Positions 1 to 8,691 of a stretch of DNA of 64,000 nucleotides are shown here, piece after piece (position 1 is the first letter of the stretch; each line of letters opens with the position of its first letter). The stretch covers positions 20,618 to 84,617 of the forward strand of contig JANXBO010000005.1 of the NCBI GenBank assembly GCA_025057575.1. Direction: 5' to 3'. Both the position numbers and the translations under genes were made by a program. The notes below the pieces were generated by a model. The model ran no database searches. It saw only the letters and a list, made by a program, of their open reading frames with translations, and had not been told where the DNA came from. Source of the stretch: Candidatus Caldisaccharidevorator malaysiensis. GTDB taxonomy: Bacteria; Armatimonadota; Fervidibacteria; Fervidibacterales; Fervidibacteraceae.

Positions 1-1146
1 GCAAGAGAACTGGGTGGAAGGGGTTATCACATCAAGAGAACGGAGGAAGATAGATGGAAACTGTTTCTCTTGATCCCCCACTACGCCTTTGGTCTGGGTG
101 GGAGCAAAGTCCAGAACTGGTGCTGGAGGGACGATGACGATCGGGTGTTCCCTTGGGGACTCAACTATACCTGCGACGGTTTGGAACGGGAGGCACTAAA
201 AGCCTACCGGGCAGCCGCCCTTCTTTTGGGTCGGTTGCGACCGGTGTGGAAGAAACCGGAAACACTCCTGGTCGTATCGGACTTTAGCAGAACAAGTCCT
301 GAAGGCGTTCTTACCTACAAAGCGGCGCTGATCGGTATAGATACCCTGATCCGTCTTCGGGTGGATTTTGCTGTTGCCAGCGATCTAAATGTGACGGAGG
401 AGACGGTTAAAGATGTAAAAGTGATCTTCATTCCAGGTGCTCAGACCCTGCCAGGGGAAACGGAGCAGGTCCTAAAGGAATTTGTTCAACGGGGCGGCAT
501 CTTATATCGGAGCGGTCCGAAGTATTTAAGACCGTGGGAGTGGGAAGTGGCAGAAGTGGGTCAGCAGACAGCGGAGCAGCGGGACCTGTATCGTTCTGTT
601 TTATCAAGGGCAAGGGTGTCGGGGATTCGGGTGATACCAGATCTTGCGGTTGTTCACTGTTTCCTCGTGCCTTTGATCAACGGGCAAGCGCTCATCATTG
701 TCAACGGCTCTGACGATTCGTTTCAAGGTCAGATTCTCTGCGAGAAGATGCCGGCTGTGCAAATGGAGTTAGGACCCTGGGAGACGGGGCTGGTGGTGGA
801 AGAGAACGGTCGGTTGACGGCGGTAGAGGGAAGAGGTGTGATTCGTTTTGGAGGACAGAGAGTAGCGGAAGGGGACGGTCATTACGCGGTCTTCAGCCGA
901 AACGGGGAGGACATCAGGGAAACTATGGAGTTGGTTTTCTTGCCATTGGGAGCAAGGAAGATTTTTCTGACGAGGCACCGTAGGCTGGACGGGTCCCGTT
1001 TTGAGTCGGGGGAATGGAGAGATGGTCGCTGGCACCAACTGTCGCCGATTCTCGCCATCTCTCAAAGCGGAGGGATCTCAATTATCGTGCCGGACGACTT
1101 AACAGGGGACATAGTGACCAATAAAGGCTGGTTTCCCCCACTGTAA
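1..1146 (+). CDS. Glycoside-hydrolase-like protein, C-terminal part (5' truncated by window)
   Basis: The reading frame is open back to base 1, so the gene begins outside the window and the first in-frame TTG at 70 is not the true start. The visible roughly 380 residues include a stretch (codons about 95-185) that looks like the class-I-amidotransferase-like trimerisation domain of GH42-type beta-galactosidases: an isolated VIFIPGAQTL strand, then a helix and RGGILYRSGP. A beta-rich C-terminal region follows. No catalytic barrel is visible, and it would lie upstream. The next gene is a GH3 hexosaminidase on the same strand 43 bases downstream, consistent with a carbohydrate-degrading operon. 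The family assignment rests on fold-like pattern only. It could be another glycosidase with a similar accessory domain. Confidence 0.6.
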   Translation, partial: ARELGGRGYHIKRTEEDRWKLFLLIPHYAFGLGGSKVQNWCWRDDDDRVFPWGLNYTCDGLEREALKAYRAAALLLGRLRPVWKKPETLLVVSDFSRTSPEGVLTYKAALIGIDTLIRLRVDFAVASDLNVTEETVKDVKVIFIPGAQTLPGETEQVLKEFVQRGGILYRSGPKYLRPWEWEVAEVGQQTAEQRDLYRSVLSRARVSGIRVIPDLAVVHCFLVPLINGQALIIVNGSDDSFQGQILCEKMPAVQMELGPWETGLVVEENGRLTAVEGRGVIRFGGQRVAEGDGHYAVFSRNGEDIRETMELVFLPLGARKIFLTRHRRLDGSRFESGEWRDGRWHQLSPILAISQSGGISIIVPDDLTGDIVTNKGWFPPL

Positions 1147-1189
1147 GAGATGGTTTTTTAGGCGATACAGAGAGAAGGAGGGAAAGAAG

Positions 1190-2785
1190 ATGGGAGTGTG
1201 GTCAGAAGAGCAGTTGCAGAGGATGAGTGTTGAGGAGATGGTTGGTCAGGTGATTCTTTCGGGTGTGGGCGATCGCCGCAAAGAGGTGCTTCAGTGGGTG
1301 AAGGAGGGGAAGGTCGGTGCCCTGATCTTCTACGGGAAGGATATGCCCGATCCCGAATCGGCAGCGGAATTGGCGAATCAGTTTCAGGAGGTGTCTCCCC
1401 TGCCCGTCCTGATCACCGCCGACTTTGAAGCTGGAACGGGCTATATCGTCAGGGGCGGGACGATGCTCCCAACCAATATGGCAATCGGGGCAACGGGCTC
1501 ACTGGAATGGGCAAGAAAGTGCGGCGAGGTGACCGGGGTGGAGGCAAGGGCTTTAGGGGTGCACTGTGCCTTTGCTCCCGTCGTGGATGTCAATGTCAAC
1601 CCCGAAAATCCGATCATTAATGTGCGAAGTTTCGGGAGTGATCCAGAAGAGGTCAGCCGGATGGCGGTTGCTTGGATTGCGGGCTGCCAAGGAAAGGGCT
1701 GCCTGGCAACGGCAAAGCACTTTCCCGGTCACGGTGACACGGTTGAGGATTCGCACCGAGTTCTTCCGGTCGTTCCCCACGGACGGGATCGGATGGATCA
1801 GGTGGAACTGAAACCGTTTCGGGCTGCTATCGGTGCCGGTGTGGCAGCGGTAATGACAGCCCACATCTACTTTCCTGCTCTGGAAGAGGAAGAGGGGCTG
1901 CCGGCGACTTTGTCTTATAGGTGCTTGACTAATCTCCTGAAAGAAGAAATGGGCTTCAAAGGCGTGGTCTTTACCGATGCGATGGCGATGTGGGCGATCA
2001 AGCACAACTTTGAGATGGGCGATGCGGCGGTTCGGGCTATTCAGGCGGGCGCGGATGTCCTTCTGGCGGATGATGCTTTGGTCAGTTATGAAGCAGTCCT
2101 TAAGGCGGTTAGGGGCGGTGTGATTTCCCTGGAAAGGCTTCGGGACGCCGTCCGAAGAGTCCTGGAGGCAAAAGAATGGTGTGCTCTCCATCAGAAGAGG
2201 CAGGTGCCGGTGGATAAGGTCAGAGAGGCGGTCGGATCACCCGCCCATCAAGAGGTCGCCCGGCAGGTCGCTGAGGCATCGGTAACGGTTGTCGCCGATG
2301 ATGGGTTGTTGCCTCTTGCCGACGATGCGCCGGTAATGGCGATTGTCGCCGAAAGCCATCGGTGGACGGGAGAAAAGGCATCGGACGAACTGGCGCAGGT
2401 CATCCGGTCTACTTTCCAAAGGGCGTTGGTTCAGATCGTGCCGTCGGAACCGTCCCAGGAACAGGTCGCTCAGTTGGTGAATGAAGTGACAGAGAACCCT
2501 CCGGCATCCGTCCTGCTGTGCCTTTTCCCGAGGGCGGAGGCGTATCGTCCAGAAAGTTCGGGAGCACCGGCGACGATGGTGGAGTTGGCGAAGAGGGTGT
2601 CGCAAACGGTGCCGGTTTGCGTCGCCTCCTTCGGCAGCCCCTATCCGTTAGTCCGCTTCGGTGCGGCGCGCGCAGCCGTCTGCACTTACAGCGACTGTCC
2701 GGCATCGCTAACGGCAGGGATAAAAGCAATCGCCGGACGCATCCCGTTCAAGGGACGCCTTCCGGTCATCCTCGCCTCTTCTTGA
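1190..2785 (+). CDS. nagZ: Glycoside hydrolase family 3, beta-N-acetylhexosaminidase (NagZ-like)
   Basis: A 531-residue protein expected to release terminal N-acetylglucosamine, from peptidoglycan fragments or other glycans. The GH3 signature is clear: KHFPGHGDT followed by DSH around residues 177-190, the loop that in NagZ-type enzymes carries the catalytic Asp-His dyad. FTDAMAM around residue 262 gives the nucleophile Asp. An additional C-terminal domain of about 190 residues makes it longer than the single-domain Gram-negative NagZ (about 340) and more like the two-domain Gram-positive NagZ. No signal peptide is seen, so it is probably cytoplasmic. The start is ATG 1190 with AGAAGGAGGG just upstream. 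The specificity for GlcNAc is inferred from the motif. Confidence 0.85.
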   Translation: MGVWSEEQLQRMSVEEMVGQVILSGVGDRRKEVLQWVKEGKVGALIFYGKDMPDPESAAELANQFQEVSPLPVLITADFEAGTGYIVRGGTMLPTNMAIGATGSLEWARKCGEVTGVEARALGVHCAFAPVVDVNVNPENPIINVRSFGSDPEEVSRMAVAWIAGCQGKGCLATAKHFPGHGDTVEDSHRVLPVVPHGRDRMDQVELKPFRAAIGAGVAAVMTAHIYFPALEEEEGLPATLSYRCLTNLLKEEMGFKGVVFTDAMAMWAIKHNFEMGDAAVRAIQAGADVLLADDALVSYEAVLKAVRGGVISLERLRDAVRRVLEAKEWCALHQKRQVPVDKVREAVGSPAHQEVARQVAEASVTVVADDGLLPLADDAPVMAIVAESHRWTGEKASDELAQVIRSTFQRALVQIVPSEPSQEQVAQLVNEVTENPPASVLLCLFPRAEAYRPESSGAPATMVELAKRVSQTVPVCVASFGSPYPLVRFGAARAAVCTYSDCPASLTAGIKAIAGRIPFKGRLPVILASS

Positions 2786-2822
2786 CAGGGCTATAATTGG
2801 GACGAGGACCTATCGGGCATTG

Positions 2823-4118
2823 ATGGGGGAGGGCCATCTGATCGGCGATAACCAGAGGCTGATCATTGCCCTGATCCTTTGTGTTCTGGCGGGTCTTTTT
2901 GCTGCGTCTGAGACGGCATTTCTCAGTGCCGGCAAGGTGGGGCTACTGAGGGCGAATGGTCGGGGCTCTAACAGAGCGCAGCGAGCCGTTGTCCTTCTGA
3001 ACAGACCCGCCCGCCTGATCGCCACGATCATCGCCGGTATCACGGTCTGCTCCTACTTGGCAGAGTCGCTGTTGACCAGCGTGGCTTACCGATGGTCGGT
3101 CCAGTTGGGGGTTCCCTGGCTGGGTGTGGCGTTATCCTTCGTTGCTGCTTTCCTCCTTCTCACTTTTGTAGATGTGGTCCCGGCTCTTTACGGGCGGATC
3201 AAGGGTGCCAGTTATGCTCTGTTGATTACCCCGCTCATTACCATAGCCGGCAAACTTTTCCGCCCATTCATCTGGGTTGCCGACAAGGTCACCGCTGTCC
3301 TCTTCGGCATCGTCGGCTTGGGACAGGTGAAGGGACCTCCTTTGGTGACGGAGGGAGAGGTTCTGGACGCTCTGCAACAGGCGGCGGAGCAAGGCGTGAT
3401 CACCAAGGAAGAGGCGGCGATGGTCGCAACGGCTCTTGAGTTCAAGGATATTCGGGTGGCAGAGGTGATGGTGCCGAGGGTAGATATGGTCGCCGTCCGA
3501 GCGGACATTCCGTTGGAGGAAGCCGTTGAAGTGATCCGAACGACGGGTCACAGCCGGGTTCCTGTCTATCGGGATACTCGGGACGAGATCGTTGGGATTC
3601 TCTATGCCAAAGACGCCTTAGCCGCACTCTATCGTGGGGAACGGGATCGGACGGCGGGCGAACTGGCTCGTCCGCCATTGTATGCGACAGAGCCTCAGAG
3701 AGCCTACCATCTTCTGAGAACGATGCAGCGGCAGCGGCGGGGGATCGCCATCGTCCTGGATGAGGAAGGTGGAACCGCCGGTCTGGTAACGGTGGAGGAC
3801 TTGTTGGAAGAGATCGTCGGGGAGATTTACGACGAGTATGACGAAGCAGCCCACCCCTTTCAGCAGGTTGGGGAAGGAGAGTATCTGGTTCGGGCTTCGG
3901 CGAGCATCCGGTCCGTTGAGAAGGCTTTGGGGATCGAACTGCCAGAGGAAGACTACGACAGCCTGGCGGAACTGATCGTTGACCGGTTAGAGACCCTTCC
4001 ATCACCGGGTGATCGGGTAGAGGTGGACGGGATCAGCTTGGAAGTGGCGGAGATGAGGGGACGCCGTATCACTCGGGTTCGGATTCTTCTCCCTAAGGGA
4101 GAGGACAGCGGTGGTTGA
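2823..4118 (+). CDS. CNNM/DUF21 membrane protein with CBS pair and CorC domain (first paralogue)
   Basis: About 431 residues. Order: N-terminal DUF21 membrane domain with about four hydrophobic segments and the FAASETAFLSA motif (about residues 10-165); a CBS-domain pair (about 200-330, with EVMVPRVDMVAV and GHSRVPVYRD); and a C-terminal CorC/HlyC domain. This family includes the CorC/CNNM magnesium exporters and proteins historically called haemolysins. The likely role is Mg2+/Co2+ handling at the inner membrane. ATG 2823 is preceded directly by an in-frame TTG at 2820; the ribosome site is weak (GAGG at 2804). It overlaps the next, paralogous gene by 8 bases. Confidence 0.88.
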   Translation: MGEGHLIGDNQRLIIALILCVLAGLFAASETAFLSAGKVGLLRANGRGSNRAQRAVVLLNRPARLIATIIAGITVCSYLAESLLTSVAYRWSVQLGVPWLGVALSFVAAFLLLTFVDVVPALYGRIKGASYALLITPLITIAGKLFRPFIWVADKVTAVLFGIVGLGQVKGPPLVTEGEVLDALQQAAEQGVITKEEAAMVATALEFKDIRVAEVMVPRVDMVAVRADIPLEEAVEVIRTTGHSRVPVYRDTRDEIVGILYAKDALAALYRGERDRTAGELARPPLYATEPQRAYHLLRTMQRQRRGIAIVLDEEGGTAGLVTVEDLLEEIVGEIYDEYDEAAHPFQQVGEGEYLVRASASIRSVEKALGIELPEEDYDSLAELIVDRLETLPSPGDRVEVDGISLEVAEMRGRRITRVRILLPKGEDSGG

Positions 4119-5373
4119 CCGCTGGTTGGTTATCGTCGCTTTTGTCTTAGTGATCTTGTCCTTGATCCTCATTTTCCTTTATTCGCTGGCAGAGACGTCG
4201 CTGGTAGCGGTCAACCGGGGTCGGCTCCGCGTTTTGGTGCGGTCGTTGAAAGTGCAAGCGGGGTCGGCGATTTTCCACTTTGTTGACGATCGGCAAGCTC
4301 TGAGCAGTCTGGTGACGGGGACTACTTTGATGATCCTGGTCAGTGCGTCTCTGACGACCCTGGTGATGGAGGAATTGGCTCCCGTTTGGTCCGAGGGCGT
4401 CGGGATTGCCCTGGCGCTCTTTATCGTCATCTTTTGCGAGGTTTTACCTAAGACCATCGGAGTGAGCCACCCTGAAGTGTTGATCGTCCGGGGTTGGCGT
4501 TTTTGGTCGCTTCTTTCTGCTCTGATGCGCCCGATAACCAGCCTCATCTATTGGATAGCCCAGTTCGTCCTGCGCACTGTGGCGGATACCGACAGCCGCC
4601 ACAACATCGTTTCGGAGGAGGACCTGATGACTCTCTTGGAGGCGGCACAACAAGAAGGCGTGGTGGAGCCGGAGGAGTATGTGATCGCCCGCCGGATCTT
4701 GAAACTGGACCAGATCTTAGTTCGGGATATAATGGTCGCTGCCCCTGACATTGTTGCTTTACCAGCATCGGCTTCCCTTGATGAGGCGGTCACGGTGATA
4801 ATGGAAACGGGTCACTCTCGCATCCCCCTTTATGAAGGAAGCCTGGACAACCTGGTCGGGGTCGTCTATGCTATGGACTTGCTCAATGCCTTGGCGCAAC
4901 GGATTCGACCGGCTTCCGTCCAGGAACTGGCTCGGCGGGTCACCTTCGTGCCCGAAACGAAACCGGTGAGTGAACTTCTTAACGAGATGCGAACCCATCA
5001 AGTCCAAATCGCCATCGCCTTAGATGAGCACGGGGCAACGGCAGGGCTGGTGACCTTGGAGGACATCGTTGAAGAGATTGTCGGTGAGTTAAGGGACGAA
5101 CACGATCGGGAGAGGGAACTTCTGGTCCAACTGGATAGTCGGACTTTCCTGGTGGACGCCAGAATGGACAGAAGACAGTTTGAGGAACAGACAGGGATTT
5201 CTTTACCGGAAGGGGAGTTTGCTACGGTCGGGGGGTTTGTGTTCAACCAAATTGGGCGGTTGCCCGCACCGGGGGAGAAAGTCGTCACCCCTCAGGCGCT
5301 GTTCATTGTGGAGGAGGTTCAGAAGCGACGATTAAGCCGGCTCAGAGTCTTAATTCGGTCTCCCGAATCATAG
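4111..5373 (+). CDS. CNNM/DUF21 membrane protein with CBS pair and CorC domain (second paralogue)
   Basis: A 420-residue protein with the same architecture as the preceding gene: DUF21 membrane region with SLAETSLVAVNRGRL, CBS pair (DIMVAAPDIVALP, GHSRIPLYEG) and C-terminal CorC-like domain (FLVDARMDRRQFEEQTG). It starts with GTG 4111 inside the end of the first paralogue, an 8-base overlap that suggests translational coupling and possibly a heteromeric pair. Sequence divergence between the two is substantial, so the duplication is not recent. Expected function is divalent-cation transport or its regulation by adenine nucleotides through CBS; substrate unknown. Confidence 0.87.
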   Translation: MVDRWLVIVAFVLVILSLILIFLYSLAETSLVAVNRGRLRVLVRSLKVQAGSAIFHFVDDRQALSSLVTGTTLMILVSASLTTLVMEELAPVWSEGVGIALALFIVIFCEVLPKTIGVSHPEVLIVRGWRFWSLLSALMRPITSLIYWIAQFVLRTVADTDSRHNIVSEEDLMTLLEAAQQEGVVEPEEYVIARRILKLDQILVRDIMVAAPDIVALPASASLDEAVTVIMETGHSRIPLYEGSLDNLVGVVYAMDLLNALAQRIRPASVQELARRVTFVPETKPVSELLNEMRTHQVQIAIALDEHGATAGLVTLEDIVEEIVGELRDEHDRERELLVQLDSRTFLVDARMDRRQFEEQTGISLPEGEFATVGGFVFNQIGRLPAPGEKVVTPQALFIVEEVQKRRLSRLRVLIRSPES

Positions 5374-6047
5374 GGAAAAGAATAGGACCATACCTTTGCT
5401 GGATCGCTCTTCTTTTGACCGGATGTGCTAAGTTTCCGGAGACACGGTTACCACCTGCTTCGCAGGACCGGCTAACGGTAACCCTGACCTATGCGGCTGC
5501 CCTTGATCCTTCCTTTTACTACTTCATCGCCATAGATGACGACGGCAATCCGGATACGGGACCCTTGCCCGCTTTAACGAGACCCTGGGGCAATGGTTGG
5601 GTCGTCCCCGAATCCAGGGACTCACGATGTAGATTTTTTGTCCAATACCTTCAAAACACGGCAGCGATGTTTCGCTTGGATACTTTCGTTCCGCCTTTCA
5701 CCACCTCCTATTTAGGGGCACCCTTACAAACGATTGTTCTCCAACCTGATCGGTTGCGAATCGTAATAGACCTGCGCCACCTTTTCACCGATTTCCCGAT
5801 CCGACCCCAGAGAATTGAACTGAACTTCATCAGCGTGGACGAGTTAATCTTGGACCCTACCTATACAGGTGTCCGCAACATAGATGCTCTGGGTCCGACG
5901 GGCAACGATTTTCTGTCCATCCCGTTAACTTCTACTCAAACCTTTCGCAACGGTCAGGGTGGTCTCACCGCCGAGGGGGCTGGGGATGCAACCTTAGACC
6001 CGTTAGACCTGACAAACTGGGAAGTTTCGGTCCTGAGGGGCGGTTGA
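5370..6047 (+). CDS. Predicted lipoprotein of unknown function with no canonical start codon
   Basis: The first ATG/GTG/TTG in frame is TTG 5415, but that codon is the Leu of a lipobox (LLLTGC, Cys codon at 5424). Reading upstream in the same frame gives GKRIGPYLCWIALLLLTGC, a complete lipoprotein signal peptide, so the true start must lie upstream. Candidate rare starts are ATA 5370, which overlaps the TAG stop of the preceding gene as ATAG, and ATC 5367. The start given is therefore an inference. The mature part of about 207 residues is beta-rich and contains FIAIDDDGNPDTG. I do not recognise a family. It lies between the CNNM genes and hom in one co-directional run. Confidence 0.65.
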   Translation: MGKRIGPYLCWIALLLTGCAKFPETRLPPASQDRLTVTLTYAAALDPSFYYFIAIDDDGNPDTGPLPALTRPWGNGWVVPESRDSRCRFFVQYLQNTAAMFRLDTFVPPFTTSYLGAPLQTIVLQPDRLRIVIDLRHLFTDFPIRPQRIELNFISVDELILDPTYTGVRNIDALGPTGNDFLSIPLTSTQTFRNGQGGLTAEGAGDATLDPLDLTNWEVSVLRGG

Positions 6048-6051
6048 TGGG

Positions 6052-7380
6052 GTGCGCCACAATTCTGTTGGTGGATCAAAAGTGTCTCAATCGCCACCCG
6101 TATTGGGTTTGGGATTTTTAGGGATGGGCACCGTCGGATGCGGTGCTGCCCGCATCCTGTTAAGTCATCACGACGTGATTGCCCACCGCATCCGGTGCGG
6201 ACTAAAGATTGTCCAGGTCGCCGTCCGAAACCCCAACAAGGAGCGAGCGGTGTCCCTTCCCAAAGCAATTTACACGACGGACCCTTTTGCCGTCGTCAAC
6301 AACCCTGCTGTGGACATTGTGGTGGAGGTGATGGGGGGCTTAGAGCCAGCATACCAATGCCTGATGACGGCGATCCAGTTGGGCAAGTCGGTGGTCACGG
6401 CTAACAAGGAACTTCTTGCCAAAAAGGGAAGCGCTCTCTTGGACGCCGCCCGAGAACGAGGAGCGGATGTTTTCTTTGAAGGCAGTGTGGCAGGCGGCAT
6501 CCCCATCATCACCGCCCTCAAGCAAAGCCTGGCAGGGGAGAAGATCCATCGGATCGTCGGGATCCTCAACGGCACGACCAATTTCATTCTCACCCGGATG
6601 GCGAGGGATCATCAAGGTTTTGCCGAGACCCTGAGAGAGGCACAAGAGAAGGGTTTCGCTGAAGCGGATCCCAGCGACGATGTGGAAGGGAGGGACGCTG
6701 CCTACAAATTAGCGATCATCTCCGCCATTGCCTTCGGCTTCCGCATCGCCGTTGACCGCATTCACAGGGAAGGGATCACCAACATAGAACTGGCAGATGT
6801 GCGATACGCTGAGGAACTGGGATATAGCATCAAACTCATCGCCAGCGCCCGAAAACACAACGGGCAGTTAGAATTAAGGGTCCATCCTGCGCTGGTGCCC
6901 AAGACGCATCCTCTGGCATCCGTCTCCGACAACTACAATGCCGTTTTGGTTGAAGGGGAGAATGTGGGACGGTTGATGTTTTACGGGCAGGGGGCTGGTG
7001 GTGCGCCGACGGGCAACTCGGTTGTCGCCGACATTATGGATGCCGCCAGGAATATCGTCTACGGTTCCCGAGCCCGCATCGTCTGCACCTGCCGTCCCAA
7101 TCCCAAAATTCGCCCCATTGATGAGGTGGAGAGCCGATTTTGTATGAGAATGGATGTGCTGGACCGCCCCGGTGTCCTCGCCAAGATCGCCTCCGTCTTT
7201 GCTCACCATAATGTCAGTATCTCGTCCGTTGTTCAAAGAGAAAGCCACGGCGATACAGCCGAAATTGTCTGGATCACTCATCCGGCACCTTACGCTTCCG
7301 TCAAAAAAGCCCTGGCGGAAATTAGCGATCTGGATGTGGTCTCCCGTGTCCGCCCCGCCCTCTGGGTGGAACCCGACTAA
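6052..7380 (+). CDS. hom: Homoserine dehydrogenase with C-terminal ACT domain
   Basis: Reduces aspartate semialdehyde to homoserine with NAD(P)H on the path to threonine and methionine. It has an N-terminal Rossmann fold (GLGFLGMGTVG), a catalytic domain with NGTTNFIL and the homoserine dehydrogenase signature AEADPSDDVEGRDAAYK (around residue 205), and a C-terminal ACT domain from about residue 365 (MDVLDRPGVLAKIASVF), which usually gives feedback control by threonine. The length of 442 residues is standard. GTG 6052 is the upstream start; GTG 6082, preceded by GGTGG, is an equally reasonable alternative. It is followed after 54 bases by thrC. There is no homoserine kinase here. Confidence 0.95.
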   Translation: MRHNSVGGSKVSQSPPVLGLGFLGMGTVGCGAARILLSHHDVIAHRIRCGLKIVQVAVRNPNKERAVSLPKAIYTTDPFAVVNNPAVDIVVEVMGGLEPAYQCLMTAIQLGKSVVTANKELLAKKGSALLDAARERGADVFFEGSVAGGIPIITALKQSLAGEKIHRIVGILNGTTNFILTRMARDHQGFAETLREAQEKGFAEADPSDDVEGRDAAYKLAIISAIAFGFRIAVDRIHREGITNIELADVRYAEELGYSIKLIASARKHNGQLELRVHPALVPKTHPLASVSDNYNAVLVEGENVGRLMFYGQGAGGAPTGNSVVADIMDAARNIVYGSRARIVCTCRPNPKIRPIDEVESRFCMRMDVLDRPGVLAKIASVFAHHNVSISSVVQRESHGDTAEIVWITHPAPYASVKKALAEISDLDVVSRVRPALWVEPD

Positions 7381-7434
7381 AGCTGTCTCCAGTGCCCTAA
7401 AAGCCAAAAACTTTGCATTGATTCCCTAACCAGC

Positions 7435-8550
7435 ATGGCGATGTGGACGGGTCTTATTGAGCACTACCGCGACTTTTTGCCCATTAGTCAGCAGACACCG
7501 ATCGTCACCTTGATGGAGGGCAACACTCCGTTGTTACGGGCAAAGAGGCTGGAGGCTCTTTTGGGGGATCGGATGGAAATCTATCTGAAATACGAGGGGA
7601 CCAATCCGACGGGCAGTTTCAAGGACCGGGGAATGACCGTTGCCGTCAGTAAGGCACTGGAAAGGGGTGCCTGGGTGGGTGTTTGCGCTTCTACGGGCAA
7701 CACATCCGCCAGTGCGGCTGCTTATTGCTCCGTCGCCGGAATGGTCTGCGCCATCGTCGTTCCAGCGGGAAGGATCGCCGCTGGCAAACTTTCCCAAGCC
7801 CTTGCCCACGGCGCCATCGTCTGTCCCGTGATGGGTTCCTTTGACGATGCCCTTGCCATCGTCCGCAGGCTTTCCGACGAGATGCCCGTTGCCCTCCTCA
7901 ATTCCCTCAATCCCGACCGCCTGCACGGGCAGAAGACCTGCGCCTTTGAAATCTGTGACGCCCTAAAGGATGCCCCTGATTTTCACATCCTGCCCGTCGG
8001 CAATGCCGGCAACATCACCTCCCACTGGATGGGCTATCGGCAGTATCGGCAAGTCGGAAGGATCCAGCATCTGCCCATTTTGGTCGGCGTCCAGGCAGCG
8101 GGCGCGGCGCCCTTGGTCAAGGGGCAACCCATCAGCAATCCCGAGACCATCGCCACCGCCATCCGAATCGGATCTCCCGCCCGCTGGCAAGAGGCATACC
8201 AAGCAAAAGACGAATCGGACGGTCGCTTCGTTGCCGTTTCCGACGACGAGATCGTCAACGCCTATCGGTATCTGGCTCAAAAAGAGGGACTTTTTGTGGA
8301 ACCCGCCTCCGCTGCTGCCCTTGCCGGTCTCCTGTCCTTGGCTCGAGAAGGTTATTTCACCGAAACCTTCCAGCGTCGGCAGCGCCAGCACCGACTGGAC
8401 AGAGACCGACCGGTTGTCGTCTGTGTCCTAACCGGTCACGGACTCAAAGACCCCCAAACAGCCCTGCAAACCTTCCCACTTCCGGAAACCCTTCCCCCCA
8501 CCCCCGAAGCGGTCAAAAGGGTGCTAAAGGAAGCGATGGGTAGGACTTGA
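7435..8550 (+). CDS. thrC: Threonine synthase
   Basis: Pyridoxal-phosphate enzyme converting O-phosphohomoserine to threonine. The PLP lysine motif SFKDRGM is at about residues 62-68, the phosphate-binding loop is VGNAGNIT, and CASTGNTSASAAAY is also conserved. The length of 371 residues matches the short bacterial and archaeal class. It starts at ATG 7435 in the same orientation as hom, consistent with a hom-thrC operon. The thrB gene is not seen. The gene ends facing the minus-strand ATPase, with 141 bases between. Confidence 0.95.
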   Translation: MAMWTGLIEHYRDFLPISQQTPIVTLMEGNTPLLRAKRLEALLGDRMEIYLKYEGTNPTGSFKDRGMTVAVSKALERGAWVGVCASTGNTSASAAAYCSVAGMVCAIVVPAGRIAAGKLSQALAHGAIVCPVMGSFDDALAIVRRLSDEMPVALLNSLNPDRLHGQKTCAFEICDALKDAPDFHILPVGNAGNITSHWMGYRQYRQVGRIQHLPILVGVQAAGAAPLVKGQPISNPETIATAIRIGSPARWQEAYQAKDESDGRFVAVSDDEIVNAYRYLAQKEGLFVEPASAAALAGLLSLAREGYFTETFQRRQRQHRLDRDRPVVVCVLTGHGLKDPQTALQTFPLPETLPPTPEAVKRVLKEAMGRT

Positions 8551-8691
8551 GTATGCGCTACACGGTGTCTTGTGCCTGCTCCCACGCCATCCCTACAAGG
8601 CGTCCTTTAAATGAACGGCAAGGGTAAGAAAGGGATTATTACTGCTGACTTTGGGCTTATTAGATGATCAGGGGTGTCTTCGCGTGGGAGA
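8551..8691. other. Convergent intergenic region with a 9-bp long-range inverted repeat
   Basis: Non-coding spacer between thrC (+) and the AAA ATPase (-). CTCCCACGC at 8579-8587 is the exact reverse complement of GCGTGGGAG at 8682-8690, and a smaller ACGCC/GGCGT hairpin lies inside (about 8583-8602). There is no T-run typical of an intrinsic terminator. A terminator role for converging transcripts is possible but not shown. Confidence 0.3.

Noticed and set aside
2782..2797. TTGACA followed by TATAAT upstream of the first CNNM gene
   Set aside because: The two hexamers are only 4 bases apart, so they cannot form one promoter. TATAAT alone at 2792-2797 may still be a -10, but no -35 lies at the right distance.
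5415..5417. TTG 5415 as the start of the lipoprotein gene
   Set aside because: The codon is the -3 Leu of the lipobox. Starting there would remove the whole signal peptide whose hydrophobic core is encoded immediately upstream.
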